In this document: piece by piece, positions 21,201-30,503 of the stretch | Layout: every line of letters starts with the position of its first letter | Numbering within the stretch: position 1 is the first letter of the stretch | Assembly (NCBI GenBank): GCA_037176725.1 | Contig: JAZBRS010000050.1 | Span: 13,286,001 to 13,350,000 of the forward strand | Direction of reading: 5' to 3' | Length of the DNA stretch: 64,000 bases | Source: Posidonia oceanica | Lineage: Eukaryota; Streptophyta; Magnoliopsida; Alismatales; Posidoniaceae | Notes under the pieces: model-generated | Told to the model about the DNA's origin: nothing | Database searches by the model: none | Seen by the model: only the letters and a program-made list of their open reading frames with translations | Position numbers and translations under genes: made by a program

Positions 21201-21387
21201 AGGGGTGAGTTTTCCTATGGATTTTGGTGGATTTTCAGGTTCGGGAAAGGGGGGTAATCCTAGGTTGAGTTTGGGCTTGTTTTGAAGGGAATGAAGGAGA
21301 GGAAGGTGTGGATTTGGGTCTAGGTTCGGGTCCAGCAGCCACCGGAAGGCTCCAAACGATCCAGCCTGTCAAAATGGGGTGTCAACA
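18254..21387 (-). mobile_element. Solo LTR of the A/B family with internal deletion
   Basis: The edges are TGTAGCGATCCC and GGGGTGTCAACA, flanked by a perfect 5-bp target duplication AAGCC (18249-18253 and 21388-21392). It contains LTR sequence only, so it formed by LTR-LTR recombination. It is 3134 bp against 5.6-6.0 kb for A and B. At about 18552 the sequence jumps from the conserved end block to the GC-rich block, losing about 2.85 kb that holds the 30-bp array and the ATGCAA-rich block. It lies about 140 bp from the estimated end of element X. Confidence 0.9.
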
Positions 21388-21392
21388 AAGCC

Positions 21393-22453
21393 AAATGACT
21401 GACCTTTCATTGCACTTCCCATAAGATTCCATTCTCTATTTCTAAGGAAAGGACTCTGAGAGAAGCTCGTCACCTAAAGATAAAAACATGTATATAGTTA
21501 ACAGTCAATACTAGAGAACAATGTTAAATTTATGGAAAAAATCAATCCCATGTGTACCTGAAAGAAAACAAAATCAAGCAATTAAAAGATAGGCCATATG
21601 ATCATAAAAGATGATAAAAAGATACCTCCCTTCTTTCACCGACTACTACTAGTTATAAAATTCTAATGCATCAGATGTCATAAATGAAATTTTTAAAGCC
21701 AGAAATTTTTCTTGTGCCATCCGGCCATACGGACCACACTAGATTGGGGTCGTTCGACCCTGATTTGGTGCAATCTGTGTTATCAGAGTGCACCAAAAAA
21801 GTTCTCTATTAAAGCCTATCATGACAATTTTGAATATATTATATCAACGCTTGTAAGAAAAGCTCTGTCACTTAAATTCTCACTTTAGTCATTGCAAGAG
21901 CAATCGAATGTAGAAGGAGATTCATAATCGATAAGAGGGAAAAAGTGTCATTATGTAACAAACCAATGAAATGAAAAAAGAACAAGCAAAAACAAACAGA
22001 GAAGGAAAATGCTCAGATTAAAAAATAGAGAAATTAAACATGAAATCATGGTGAGTAGAATTGCCTGTGAGAAGATCCTAATAGAGCAACATCTTGGCCT
22101 TTGTAAGAACTCGAAGATACTAAAGATGGAGAAGAAAGACACTCAGAAAGGAGAAGGTAGAAGCTAAAGAACCACGAAAGTGGAGAAGAGAATGGCTGAT
22201 TGAATTGTAACTTACAGGAGCACATAACCAATAAGACAATTTAGCTTTTCCCTATATGCATATACGAATATATGATAGCTTCTTACTTTTCTTTGTTTCT
22301 TAGGTCGATTTGTCCTATTCATAGATCATCTACATGGTGATCTGAGAGGATCTAAATCCTAACATGAGTAACAACCAGATGCTGTCTAGAATGGTGTTTT
22401 CGTGCAATCTAGCAGAGTACCTTCTTGTCTTGTATCATCAACGATAGACACAT
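21393..22453. other. AT-rich flanking DNA, nothing recognised
   Basis: No ORF above about 60 codons has recognisable content, and no repeat end was identified. It is probably low-copy intergenic sequence into which the solo LTR inserted. Confidence 0.5.
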
Positions 22454-22848
22454 TGTAACATTCCAAGATTTAGTCTCTCATTACTTACAAAAAGAAATAG
22501 GTGAGACCAAATAAATACCATAAATAACTACCATATCAACTTTAGCTTAAGTGTTTTAGACTTGGTCATTGCGTCTCAGGTTATTATAGGCCAATTTGGC
22601 CTAGATCATTACAAATTATACCAGAGCATGGACACCCACAAATGTGGGAACTAACTGCTACACTAAAAAGAGTGGGGGCCACTTCTAGAAACCTACATTA
22701 CTTAGGTTATGACTGTAGACTCTGACGAGGACTTCAGATGTTCGAATGGGGGTTATTGCAACATCCTAAGATTTAGTCTCATGTTACTTAGAAAAAGAAG
22801 TGGGTGAGGCTAAATAAAGATCACAATCAACTACCATATCAACTTTAA
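22454..22848 (+). mobile_element. TRIM (terminal-repeat retrotransposon in miniature), 3' LTR truncated
   Basis: A 160-bp LTR (22454-22613) runs from TGTAACATTCC to GATCATTACA. It is followed directly by ATACCAGAGCATGG, close to the initiator-Met tRNA primer site (TATCAGAGC) used by many plant elements. The internal region is about 140 bp with no ORF. A G-rich tract (GAATGGGGG, 22744-22752) precedes a second copy of the LTR start (TGCAACATCC, 22757), which matches for about 92 bp and then stops, so about 70 bp of the 3' LTR is missing. Size, primer site and tract are typical of TRIMs. Confidence 0.65.
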
Positions 22849-24024
22849 CGTGTTTATTGAATTTTTCTAATGCGTGGAACACTATTACGTTTAATTCTAA
22901 TCTATTCCAAGGATCTGATGAGTGATACCAACTTTTTTCTTCCTCTTCTGTATCAAACCTGTAGAATATCTTCTTATAGATCAACATCACTGAAATATAG
23001 ACGAAGTTACAAATTAATCCAGTCTAATTCCATGGTCAATTTTCTTTAGCGAAAGCTACTATTATAATGATTCGATGACAGAGATTTTCACGATTTCATT
23101 TTCTTTTTTAATTTAACAAGAATTTTAATCATTGAAATGCCTATTTTGATAGCATTCACTTGTAGAATACTTAATAGTGTTTACAAAAGAAGCACTTTTA
23201 ACATGGTCAGTTGATTCTACTGTCAATATTAACTTTAGTAGTTCCTTTCTTTTCGGACTAGAAAAATTCTTAGTGATGGAAGTGGATTATATGGTTATTG
23301 TTATTTATTATTTATATATGTGTAGATGATAATGATTTGATGCTTACAGGATTACATAGAAATCATATTGAATTGATCTATTTTCCAAGAATGATCATGA
23401 AATCATTTACTTTAAAATAAATGTAATATATGCATATATCTTTAACAACACTTTAGTAAGATGAGGGGTATAAGGTGTTCAACAACGTATTCAACCACTT
23501 TTGAGAATCCTAGTGGTTATCAGACGTTTTCTAAAAGATAAGGATAAACTTTGAAAGATTTCATTATATTTAATTGAATAATTACGTAAATGTAGAGAAA
23601 TTAAACTTGTAAAATGCTCGCATATGGCAAGTAATATACTTTATTTAAAATATAGAATTTAAAAAATTATATTGTTGACACTAGCCTTTGAATCCCCGAC
23701 CAATATGGATTTCGATCAATGACCCAAGTTTGAACTGAAGTCTCGTGGACTAGCTGGGCTGATTAGATCAGGAGCAAGAAAACAGAAAACCCCATCTGAC
23801 TTGATAAATTAAAAATCTGTAACAAATACAAAACTGGCACTCTACTTACATTACAAGGGAGAGTCCACACCACATGCATGGTCTGAGACAAATTAAATAT
23901 GCAAGAAATTAACGGAACAAACGTACATCTGTTTACAAAAAGGAAACTAATTAATTCTGGACAAGCAAGTCTGAAGAACTTCTTTGAGAAGATATTGGAG
24001 AAAAGAAACAGTGACTTCTTCCAA
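22849..24024. other. AT-rich intergenic DNA
   Basis: No coding or repeat structure was recognised. The part next to the RNase H-like ORF (23690-24024) lies downstream of that ORF on its strand and could hold its 3' untranslated region. Confidence 0.45.
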
Positions 24025-25008
24025 TCATCTCTTAATTTTCATTCGTCGGTAGGGAACCGCAACAGAATCACTACGAAGAATACAACACAGCTCAGCGGGA
24101 ACTTCGGCTGGAGGAGTTAATTGAATCGGACGTTGAGACTTGGCGAGAAAATCGGCAGCTTGGTTTCCTTCCCGCCAAATGTGCGTCGCCCTCCAGTCAT
24201 CATACTCATGCAGTTTATCCCAAATAGATTCCAAGACGGATCGCACAGTTAGGGGAGCAGTCTTTGTCCCGTTGATCCAATCAATCGCACATGAGCAGTC
24301 GGACTCGATCCACAAGCACACGCGTACGGAATGGTTGATGATCTCCAGTGCGCGAAGGATGGCAAGCAACTCCAACTGGTAGACTCTTCGGTTCATGCAG
24401 TCCACAGGAATGGAGAAGCCGAATATCATACGGCCGTCGGGAGCGCGAAGCAGACCAGCGATCCCTGTGTGCGTAGGTGAGGCTGATGCGTCGGTGTTCA
24501 GTTTCAGCCACCCGTGCGTTGGTCGCAGCCACCTACAGAAACGGACCACTTGCTTCTGTTTGCTCGGGGCGTCGTCGTGCTTGCCTCCTCGTCTTTGGTG
24601 GATGCTGCTGAACTCCTTCCCGTCCTCACTCTCCAAGTAGCAGACGCGGAACCGTTCTTCTTCCGGCATATCCGGTGTAAGACGACGAGCGGGGCATGCG
24701 GCGTTCATGTTGTCCATGAGTAAGGGGAAAGGCGGTGGAACGACCACGAATCTTGGGACAACGCGAACGGGAGTGTGCCTCGGTCCTCGGACGATGGGGC
24801 AGCAGCATTCTACGTCGTTGAAGAAGGGGGAGAAAGGCTGATGAGGAAGCCTCCCTATTTCCATGGCGATCAGTTGTGGGTATCTCGGCGCTGGAAGACG
24901 ACCTCGATGATCTTGTTGCAATAATAATTGTGGGGGCATCTGTGAGGATGTGGGAGACGACGATCTCCTTGTCCTAATTTGACTAGGAAAAAGCCTTGTA
25001 TACATCAA
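24025..25008 (-). CDS. RNase H-like domain protein (RVT_3 type), single open frame
   Basis: The ORF has 327 residues. The C-terminal half is an RNase H fold of the type found in plant non-LTR elements and in many stand-alone plant ORFs: LKLNTDAS (Asp173), QLELLAILRALEI (Glu213), WIESDCSCAIDWIN (Asp237), IWREGNQAADFLAK (Asp286). All four expected acidic catalytic positions are present. Residues 1-150 are Pro/Arg-rich with no recognised domain; Met49 is a possible alternative start. The ORF has no frameshift or stop, unlike all other coding remnants here. No reverse transcriptase is adjacent. It could be a host gene, a LINE-derived domain, or a captured fragment; the broken LINE at 26700-29060 lies on the same strand but is separated by 1.7 kb of unrelated sequence. 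Confidence 0.65.
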   Translation of the reverse strand: MMYTRLFPSQIRTRRSSSPTSSQMPPQLLLQQDHRGRLPAPRYPQLIAMEIGRLPHQPFSPFFNDVECCCPIVRGPRHTPVRVVPRFVVVPPPFPLLMDNMNAACPARRLTPDMPEEERFRVCYLESEDGKEFSSIHQRRGGKHDDAPSKQKQVVRFCRWLRPTHGWLKLNTDASASPTHTGIAGLLRAPDGRMIFGFSIPVDCMNRRVYQLELLAILRALEIINHSVRVCLWIESDCSCAIDWINGTKTAPLTVRSVLESIWDKLHEYDDWRATHIWREGNQAADFLAKSQRPIQLTPPAEVPAELCCILRSDSVAVPYRRMKIKR

Positions 25009-26246
25009 TCGATCTCAACAACCATTGGTTGAATAACTACTATTAGTTATTTATTTGTATTTCATTGGTTGTTGTACTAATAATGTTTAGAACTTATTTC
25101 ATTGGATTATTCATATATATTTAAATATTATCTATACTATATTACTAATTGTTACTTTGAAAACAAAGGAGAGACATATCACCTAAGTAATGACCATTAA
25201 AGATTTATAATAATACACTTATTAATATTATTGAATGTATGCCCAAAATTTATATTCAATGCTACAAATATCTATTAATATATTTATTTTTTTAGACAAT
25301 AGAATAGAAAATTTTCATATAAAATTTTTTACATATGTTTTTTAAGTACTGCAATAAATAAAAACTCTTACAAAAAGATAATGTTTGATTATTTATATTT
25401 TATTTACTATAAAGAAATAAATTTCATAACTTTTTTCTAATTATGATCCTGTACATAAGGTAAATCATCTTATGTTTCATATATATCTAATTTAAATTAA
25501 TTTACATATTTCAATCACAAGGGATCTTGATAAACCAATTGATAAATATAATTTTTATGTAGCTAAATCTTATATATTCAATATTAATTGTGACAATATT
25601 ACCAATTGTCACTTTGAGAAGGAAAAAGAAGCATACCACCTAAGCAACAACAAATAACGATTTGTAATAATACGCTTATTAACTTAGTTGAATGTATGTG
25701 CATAATTTATATTCATTGCCACAAACATCTCTATATATATCTTTTCTGTTTTAAACAATCAACTATAAAAATAAGCAAGTAAAATCAATTTTGGAAAGTT
25801 CAATTGTTTCAATTATTCTCAACAAATCCATGAGTTTCTTGACTTTCCATTTTTTAAATTTGTTCATTGATAAAAGAGTAATTTCCTTAATGGTACTCTC
25901 AACTATTCCTATTTTTTGACTTCAGTACCCTCAACTATAAAACCAGTCACTCCGATACCCTCAGCTATTAGCATTAGTCAATTTAATTATTCTATTAGGA
26001 AACGTTTGGTGAGAAAACAAAAAGGACAAAAATGCCCCCATCTTCCTCTCCCTTCTTCTTCCTTCCCCTTCTTCCTCTCGGTTCTTCCTTTCTCTTCTTC
26101 TTCTTCTTAGACTTCAAAGCTAGGGGAGTCGCAACGCCATCCACAGGCCGACCGCCACCCACAGGCTCGATGCTGCTCTTCTCGGTGTCCAGTCTACTTG
26201 GTCCTACTAGGTGTGCTCGGAACCCTGCATGGGGTTTTCTAATGGG
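25009..26246. other. AT-rich DNA with a Helitron-like 5' end and an internal duplication
   Basis: TCTATACTATATTACTAATT at 25131, preceded by A, looks like a plant Helitron 5' terminus (TC start in an A/T target). A diverged second copy of the next ~200 bp (25141-25350) recurs at 25590-25775: the shared phrases are ATTACYAATTGTYACTTTGA, CACCTAAG and AATAATACRCTTATTAA. From 25890 the sequence changes to phrases such as ACCCTCAACTAT and ACAAAAATGCCCCC, often seen in plant transposons; no family is assigned. Confidence 0.45.
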
Positions 26247-26690
26247 AACGAAGGTTCAACACTTCTGAAGGGGGGGCTCCCTTTCTCATGGAGGCTTTGT
26301 GCTACTCCCCTTGCTGTAGGGGGAGGTTTTCGAGGGTTGTGAGGTAGCTCTACTTGGAGTTGCTCGGAGCTGGTGCGGCTCGATGCAGAGGATTGCTGCT
26401 CGGACTGAGTTGTTTTGGGAGCGGGTCGGCTCCAGGGGTTTCTTTCTACAGGAGCAACGGTTCAACCCTTCTGAAGGGGGGACTTCCTCTCTTATGGGGG
26501 TTCTATGCTGCTCCCCTGCTATAGGGGGAGAGGTTTAGTTTTGTCTATGTTATTCTCCCAGTTGCGACGACGTTCTGTCCAGTGTTGATCTTTGTCGACG
26601 TGCTTTGTCGTGCTCCGGGACGTCTTTTCACTAGGCCGAGCTTGTCTCCAATCCTTCTGAAGGGGGGGAGGCTTGCTATGGTATCTGTGG
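26247..26690. repeat. Imperfect direct repeats in a GC-richer block
   Basis: An 80-bp unit (GGTTCAACNCTTCTGAAGGG, later GCTGTAGGGGGAGG-like sequence) occurs at 26247-26326 and 26456-26535. A partial third copy begins near 26650 (CCTTCTGAAGGGGGGG). Unit spacing is about 209 and 190 bp. The block abuts the broken 3' end of the LINE fragment. Confidence 0.6.
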
Positions 26691-26711
26691 TGTTCGGTGC
26701 CCCCTGATCAT

Positions 26712-27261
26712 GAATGGCATTACAAATATTTTGTGGAGATTCTGATCGAACTCCATCAATGATTAGGGAGGAGATCATGTTTCTCCTCCTTCTCAAGTTC
26801 GTGATTTTACGAAACAAAGAGGTATTCAAGTCTCCTTCCTTGAGCCACTAAATACAGGAACGTTGTCTCCAATAAATTTCCTGACACTGCAGAATATTAT
26901 GGTGTTCTTGTTTCTGATGTTGCTTCTGTTGCCATTTTGAGGGAGATAAGGGAACTCTTTCAGCTTGTGCATCTAACCTTTGCACAATATTTTCAATTTC
27001 CAATAATCTAGTTTTATGGTTATCTCTGTGTGTGAGTAACCAAGATTTAATAGCGGCTTTAGTGGCTTTGATTTTAAATGAGAGATTACTTATGGGGTCT
27101 GAATCAGAGGAAAAGGAGTTCCAACACTCCTGAGCTAGATTTTCAAAACCTTCAGTATATAGCCAAGATCTATAAAATCTGAAAGGGAAAGGTTGCAATC
27201 CTGGTGGATTGGTATCAAAATAGATTGGGATGTGATTTGAGACCATTCTAGCTTTACCCAT
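26712..27261 (-). pseudogene. LINE connector between endonuclease and reverse transcriptase
   Basis: It contains SNHIPI (degenerate SDH), then a helical charged region (LTHRDNHKTRLLEIENIV), then LKEGDLNTSLFRKI and NLRRRRNMISSLIIDG, the sequence that normally leads into LINE reverse transcriptase. A stop separates 26848 from 26829. Confidence 0.7.
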
Positions 27262-27583
27262 ACAGATTGTACTAGAAAAATGAGATTCTCAAGCAGGGGA
27301 GATCAAGAAATGATCTAACTTTACTAGTATTTCTACTTCCTGAAAGTTTGACCAAGTGAAGGAGTAGTTATTTGGAGTCAAGTCGATAAGGCTAGCATCA
27401 GCAATGAAATTATTGAAATTTGCCGTCAGGGGGTATAATGAGACTCATTGGATCTTTCATGAGAGAATCTTGTTATGTTGAAATTCCCACAAATAACCCA
27501 TCTTTCACCTACAAAGGTCTGTAGGTGTCTAAATTTTTCTAGGAACTGAATTTTTTTTGGTGCAGTACAAGGTCCGTAGACTC

Positions 27584-27907
27584 CTATGAGCCAGCAATAA
27601 AAGAATCTGAGTGGTTTCTGAATTTGATGGAAAGAGAGAAATTGCCATGATATACCTCTAGTCTGGAGGATAAAGCATCATCCCAGCCCATCAGGATGCC
27701 TCCAGATAAACCTTGGGAGGGTAGATATTCCCATCTATTAAGCCTACCACCTCCAATGGCTCTTAAAGTAGAATTAATGAAGGAATCAACTTTAGTTTCA
27801 ATAATTATGAGAAAATCTATCTTAGACATGCAAACTAAATTCCTAAGTTCTCTACGTTTGGTGCTACTACCCAATCCTCGTATATTCCATGCCAGAATAA
27901 TCATCAC
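27584..27907 (-). pseudogene. LINE endonuclease (AP-endonuclease-like) N-terminal part
   Basis: This 107-residue piece has the catalytic-type Asn8 (WNIRGLG) and Glu37 (IIETKV), in the exonuclease/endonuclease/phosphatase fold that nicks target DNA. It then meets a stop at 27584; similarity continues in broken frames (WVICG-NFN-like at about 27500). Not functional. Confidence 0.7.
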
Positions 27908-28153
27908 TATTAATATTGTATGTAAGAAATCACTTGTCTGCTGAAAGTAAGATTACTAGCAACGCAAAGTCCTTAGGAGCTCCAAACAATCATGATCAAG
28001 ATCTAAATTGGAAGCAGGTAGTTTATGTTGAGCTCGCATAATATCAAGAAACCGTTTAGCTTTTGAAACATCACTAAGCATGATTCCAATTTTAGAATAG
28101 AAACCCCTGAAATCATAGGTATCCCATCTAAGAATACCGTTGATAATCTTGTC

Positions 28154-28618
28154 CTAGGGAAGCAACTCCCCCAGCCCTGAGGAACCCAAGTTCTCAAAGT
28201 TAAAGTGAGATGAAAAGCAAGAAGTAGAGTTAGATGCATCATATTCTTTCCTGGGGAATTTGTAATGAATAGAAGTATGGTTCTTAAAGGTACCTGATGC
28301 AAACATTTTAGGGCTAAGCTGTTGTGAACCAGAGTGGCGAGCCAAAGAAGGATTTGGAGAGTCGAGGAAAGTCTGTGGTTCCCCAAACCTTCCCTCCTCA
28401 GCAGTCAATTCCTCAGAATCCAGCTCCTCGAGTGCAACGAGAAGGGCCTTGACTCGGGCTTCTTTTATCTTGCGATTTCTCGATGTCTTGGATTTCTTCC
28501 CCTCCAGAGTGGAATGACTGCTATTTATAGCTAGGTGCTCGATGTTGATCATGGGAGCTTTTCCCCATTCTGCGTCAGAGGATTTTGGCGGATAGGTAAT
28601 AGAGTGGACAGGGATCAA
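28154..28618 (-). pseudogene. LINE ORF1 C-terminal remnant
   Basis: This 154-residue open piece lies upstream of the endonuclease on the LINE strand. It is polar and Ser/Glu-rich, with a conserved-looking KIKEARVKALLVALEELDSE helix and no zinc knuckle. It is assigned to ORF1 by position only. Upstream, at 28880-29000, one frame reads a Ser-rich then Gly/Arg-rich basic stretch, which is typical of the ORF1 tail. Confidence 0.45.
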
Positions 28619-29060
28619 CCCCTTGCGAAAGTGAGACGTCGAGGATGAAGGGGGAGCAGAAGTAGACTGTTGATGGCGACCATCTAGCTCAACAATAGGA
28701 TTTGGGACAATAGGTCCCCCCAGCCTCGAGGACTCTGCCTTCCCAATTGATGGCTATGCTAAGATCCTTGGGTCGCTAGACAAAGGGGGGGTCTTTCTCA
28801 TGGGCCTGTGATTTGGGCATTGCATCGGACTACGACCCAAACCACCATATGTAGACAAAGGTCTAGTCCAAATATTAAAACTACTATTATTTCACCTGCC
28901 GCCTCTCCCTCCCCTACGACCACCTTTGCCTCTGAAAGGTTTCCCAAAAGACTTCCTATGACCTTGGGAGCTAGAAGAACCCATAGAGAATGGTGCAGAA
29001 AGGGGATCAAATCTGGTGACAAGCGGTGGGCAAATATCCAAGACACAGTTGAAGTGTATG

Positions 29061-30498
29061 GGATATTTTTTTGGTGAAGGAAAAGTAAATTAAGTATGGA
29101 ATTTCCCTACCATGGTGAAGCTTGATCTTGAGCGTAGCATAACCTTGAAAGCGAGCTTGCTCATTTCTCGAATCGACCTCTAACTACTCAGCAAACTCAA
29201 ATACCATTTTGTAAAAATAGTTGACACTCCACAAATGATACAGAATTCTTTCAATACAAATCCAGATAGTTTGTTTTTAATGTTTGTCGCAGAGAATGGT
29301 GCCGAGACGCAGATATTTGTTTTTAATGACGTTGAAATGACGTGGCTGATAGTTTAAAATATTCCACATGAGCTAGTCGCTGTTGTTTGCGGTGCCAAGC
29401 TACTGGGATATTCCAGACTTATTTTAAATGTAGTTTTGAATTTGAAAAAGATATAACACATTAAAAACATGCTAATTAAATCATAACCGAGATAAAAATC
29501 TTAGTGTCACTCCCGACATTATTATTTGTCACTTATGAATGTGAAATGGTGAAAAATAGTTATAGCACATATCTTTCACATATTAATTGTCATTATGCCT
29601 CTTATACATGATTATATTATTTATTAACATTAATGTGATGCAACACATTCTTACTTCTACATTCAACTTCCCATCACTCCAAAAAAGAAATCTATTGTTG
29701 AAAATTGTTAGTGTTAGGATAGTTTCTTAGAATAAGACAACCTTGAGAAAAAAAAATTGACATCTTGAAAATCAAAACAACATAGTATCATCATGGTGGA
29801 GAAATTCACAAACTAAGCTCTCACATGACCACATGAGAACTACGCTTTCATGAGCATTTTGGAGTTTTATTTTTGTTATTAATTTTAAAGTTGATCACTT
29901 CTTGTTGTCATTATACATTTAAATTTAGTTGATTTTATTTCCATCTCAAAATCTTAGAAAAGAACAGACAACCTGTACATGTTATGTTTTCCTTTCTCAT
30001 ACTTTTGTTTTGACCGCAAATAGAGAGTTTCTTGTCCAAAAAAACTTAAGAGTTTATTAATAGGGGATATTCCACTTGTAATCACATATGTTGTCTGATA
30101 TCATAGTAATAAATTTTAAAAAATTATTCAATTAATTATAATTGTAAAAACTTACTTATTTAACTTGGCCTCCACTTTTTCTAAGAGTTGTACTATTAAT
30201 AAACTTGATTTTACAAGTACTTAAATTTAGTAACTACAGAACATGTAATGCGTAATTTTACATATGTTCAATTATTATATTTAATACCACCCAAGAAAGA
30301 ACATATTTTTTTATCAAAATAATTTTCTTGACTAAATTCTTAAACATGCAATGCACTTGTTAGTTCACTAGCATATACACAAGTGAGCTATTTTACATAA
30401 TAATTATTTATTTTATTTATGTTAAGAAATAACTATTTTCTTTATTTGTTTTGTGTTCATATATGATTTTTTGGATTATGCATTTTAAAATTTATAAT
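29061..30498. other. AT-rich intergenic DNA with a Helitron-like 3' end
   Basis: No ORF of interest. At 30345-30372, CATGCAATGCAC...TTCACTAG resembles the Helitron 3' end seen twice near 61830-61930: a short GTGCA/TGCAC palindrome about 11 bp before CTAG. Whether it pairs with the 5'-like end at 25131 is unproven. Confidence 0.4.
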
Positions 30499-30503
30499 AT
30501 GCA

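Larger units (their letters stand above)
26700..29060 (-). pseudogene. Broken LINE (L1-type) without its reverse transcriptase
   Basis: In element order: an ORF1 remnant with a basic Gly/Arg tail (about 29060-28154), an endonuclease domain starting LAWNIRGLGS at 27907, and the endonuclease-RT connector at 27261-26712 with the hallmark LNTSLFRKITNLRRRRNMIS. Frames are interrupted by many stops. Near 27240 the usual SDH motif of the endonuclease reads SNH. Similarity stops at about 26700, before reverse transcriptase. LINEs usually lose their 5' end, so loss of the 3' half points to a later deletion or rearrangement. Confidence 0.75.

Noticed and set aside
24025..29060. RNase H-like ORF and LINE fragment as one LINE
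   Set aside because: No reverse transcriptase or zf-RVT sequence between them, 1.7 kb of unrelated AT-rich DNA and repeats intervene, and the ORF's N-terminus is not LINE-like. Not fully excluded.
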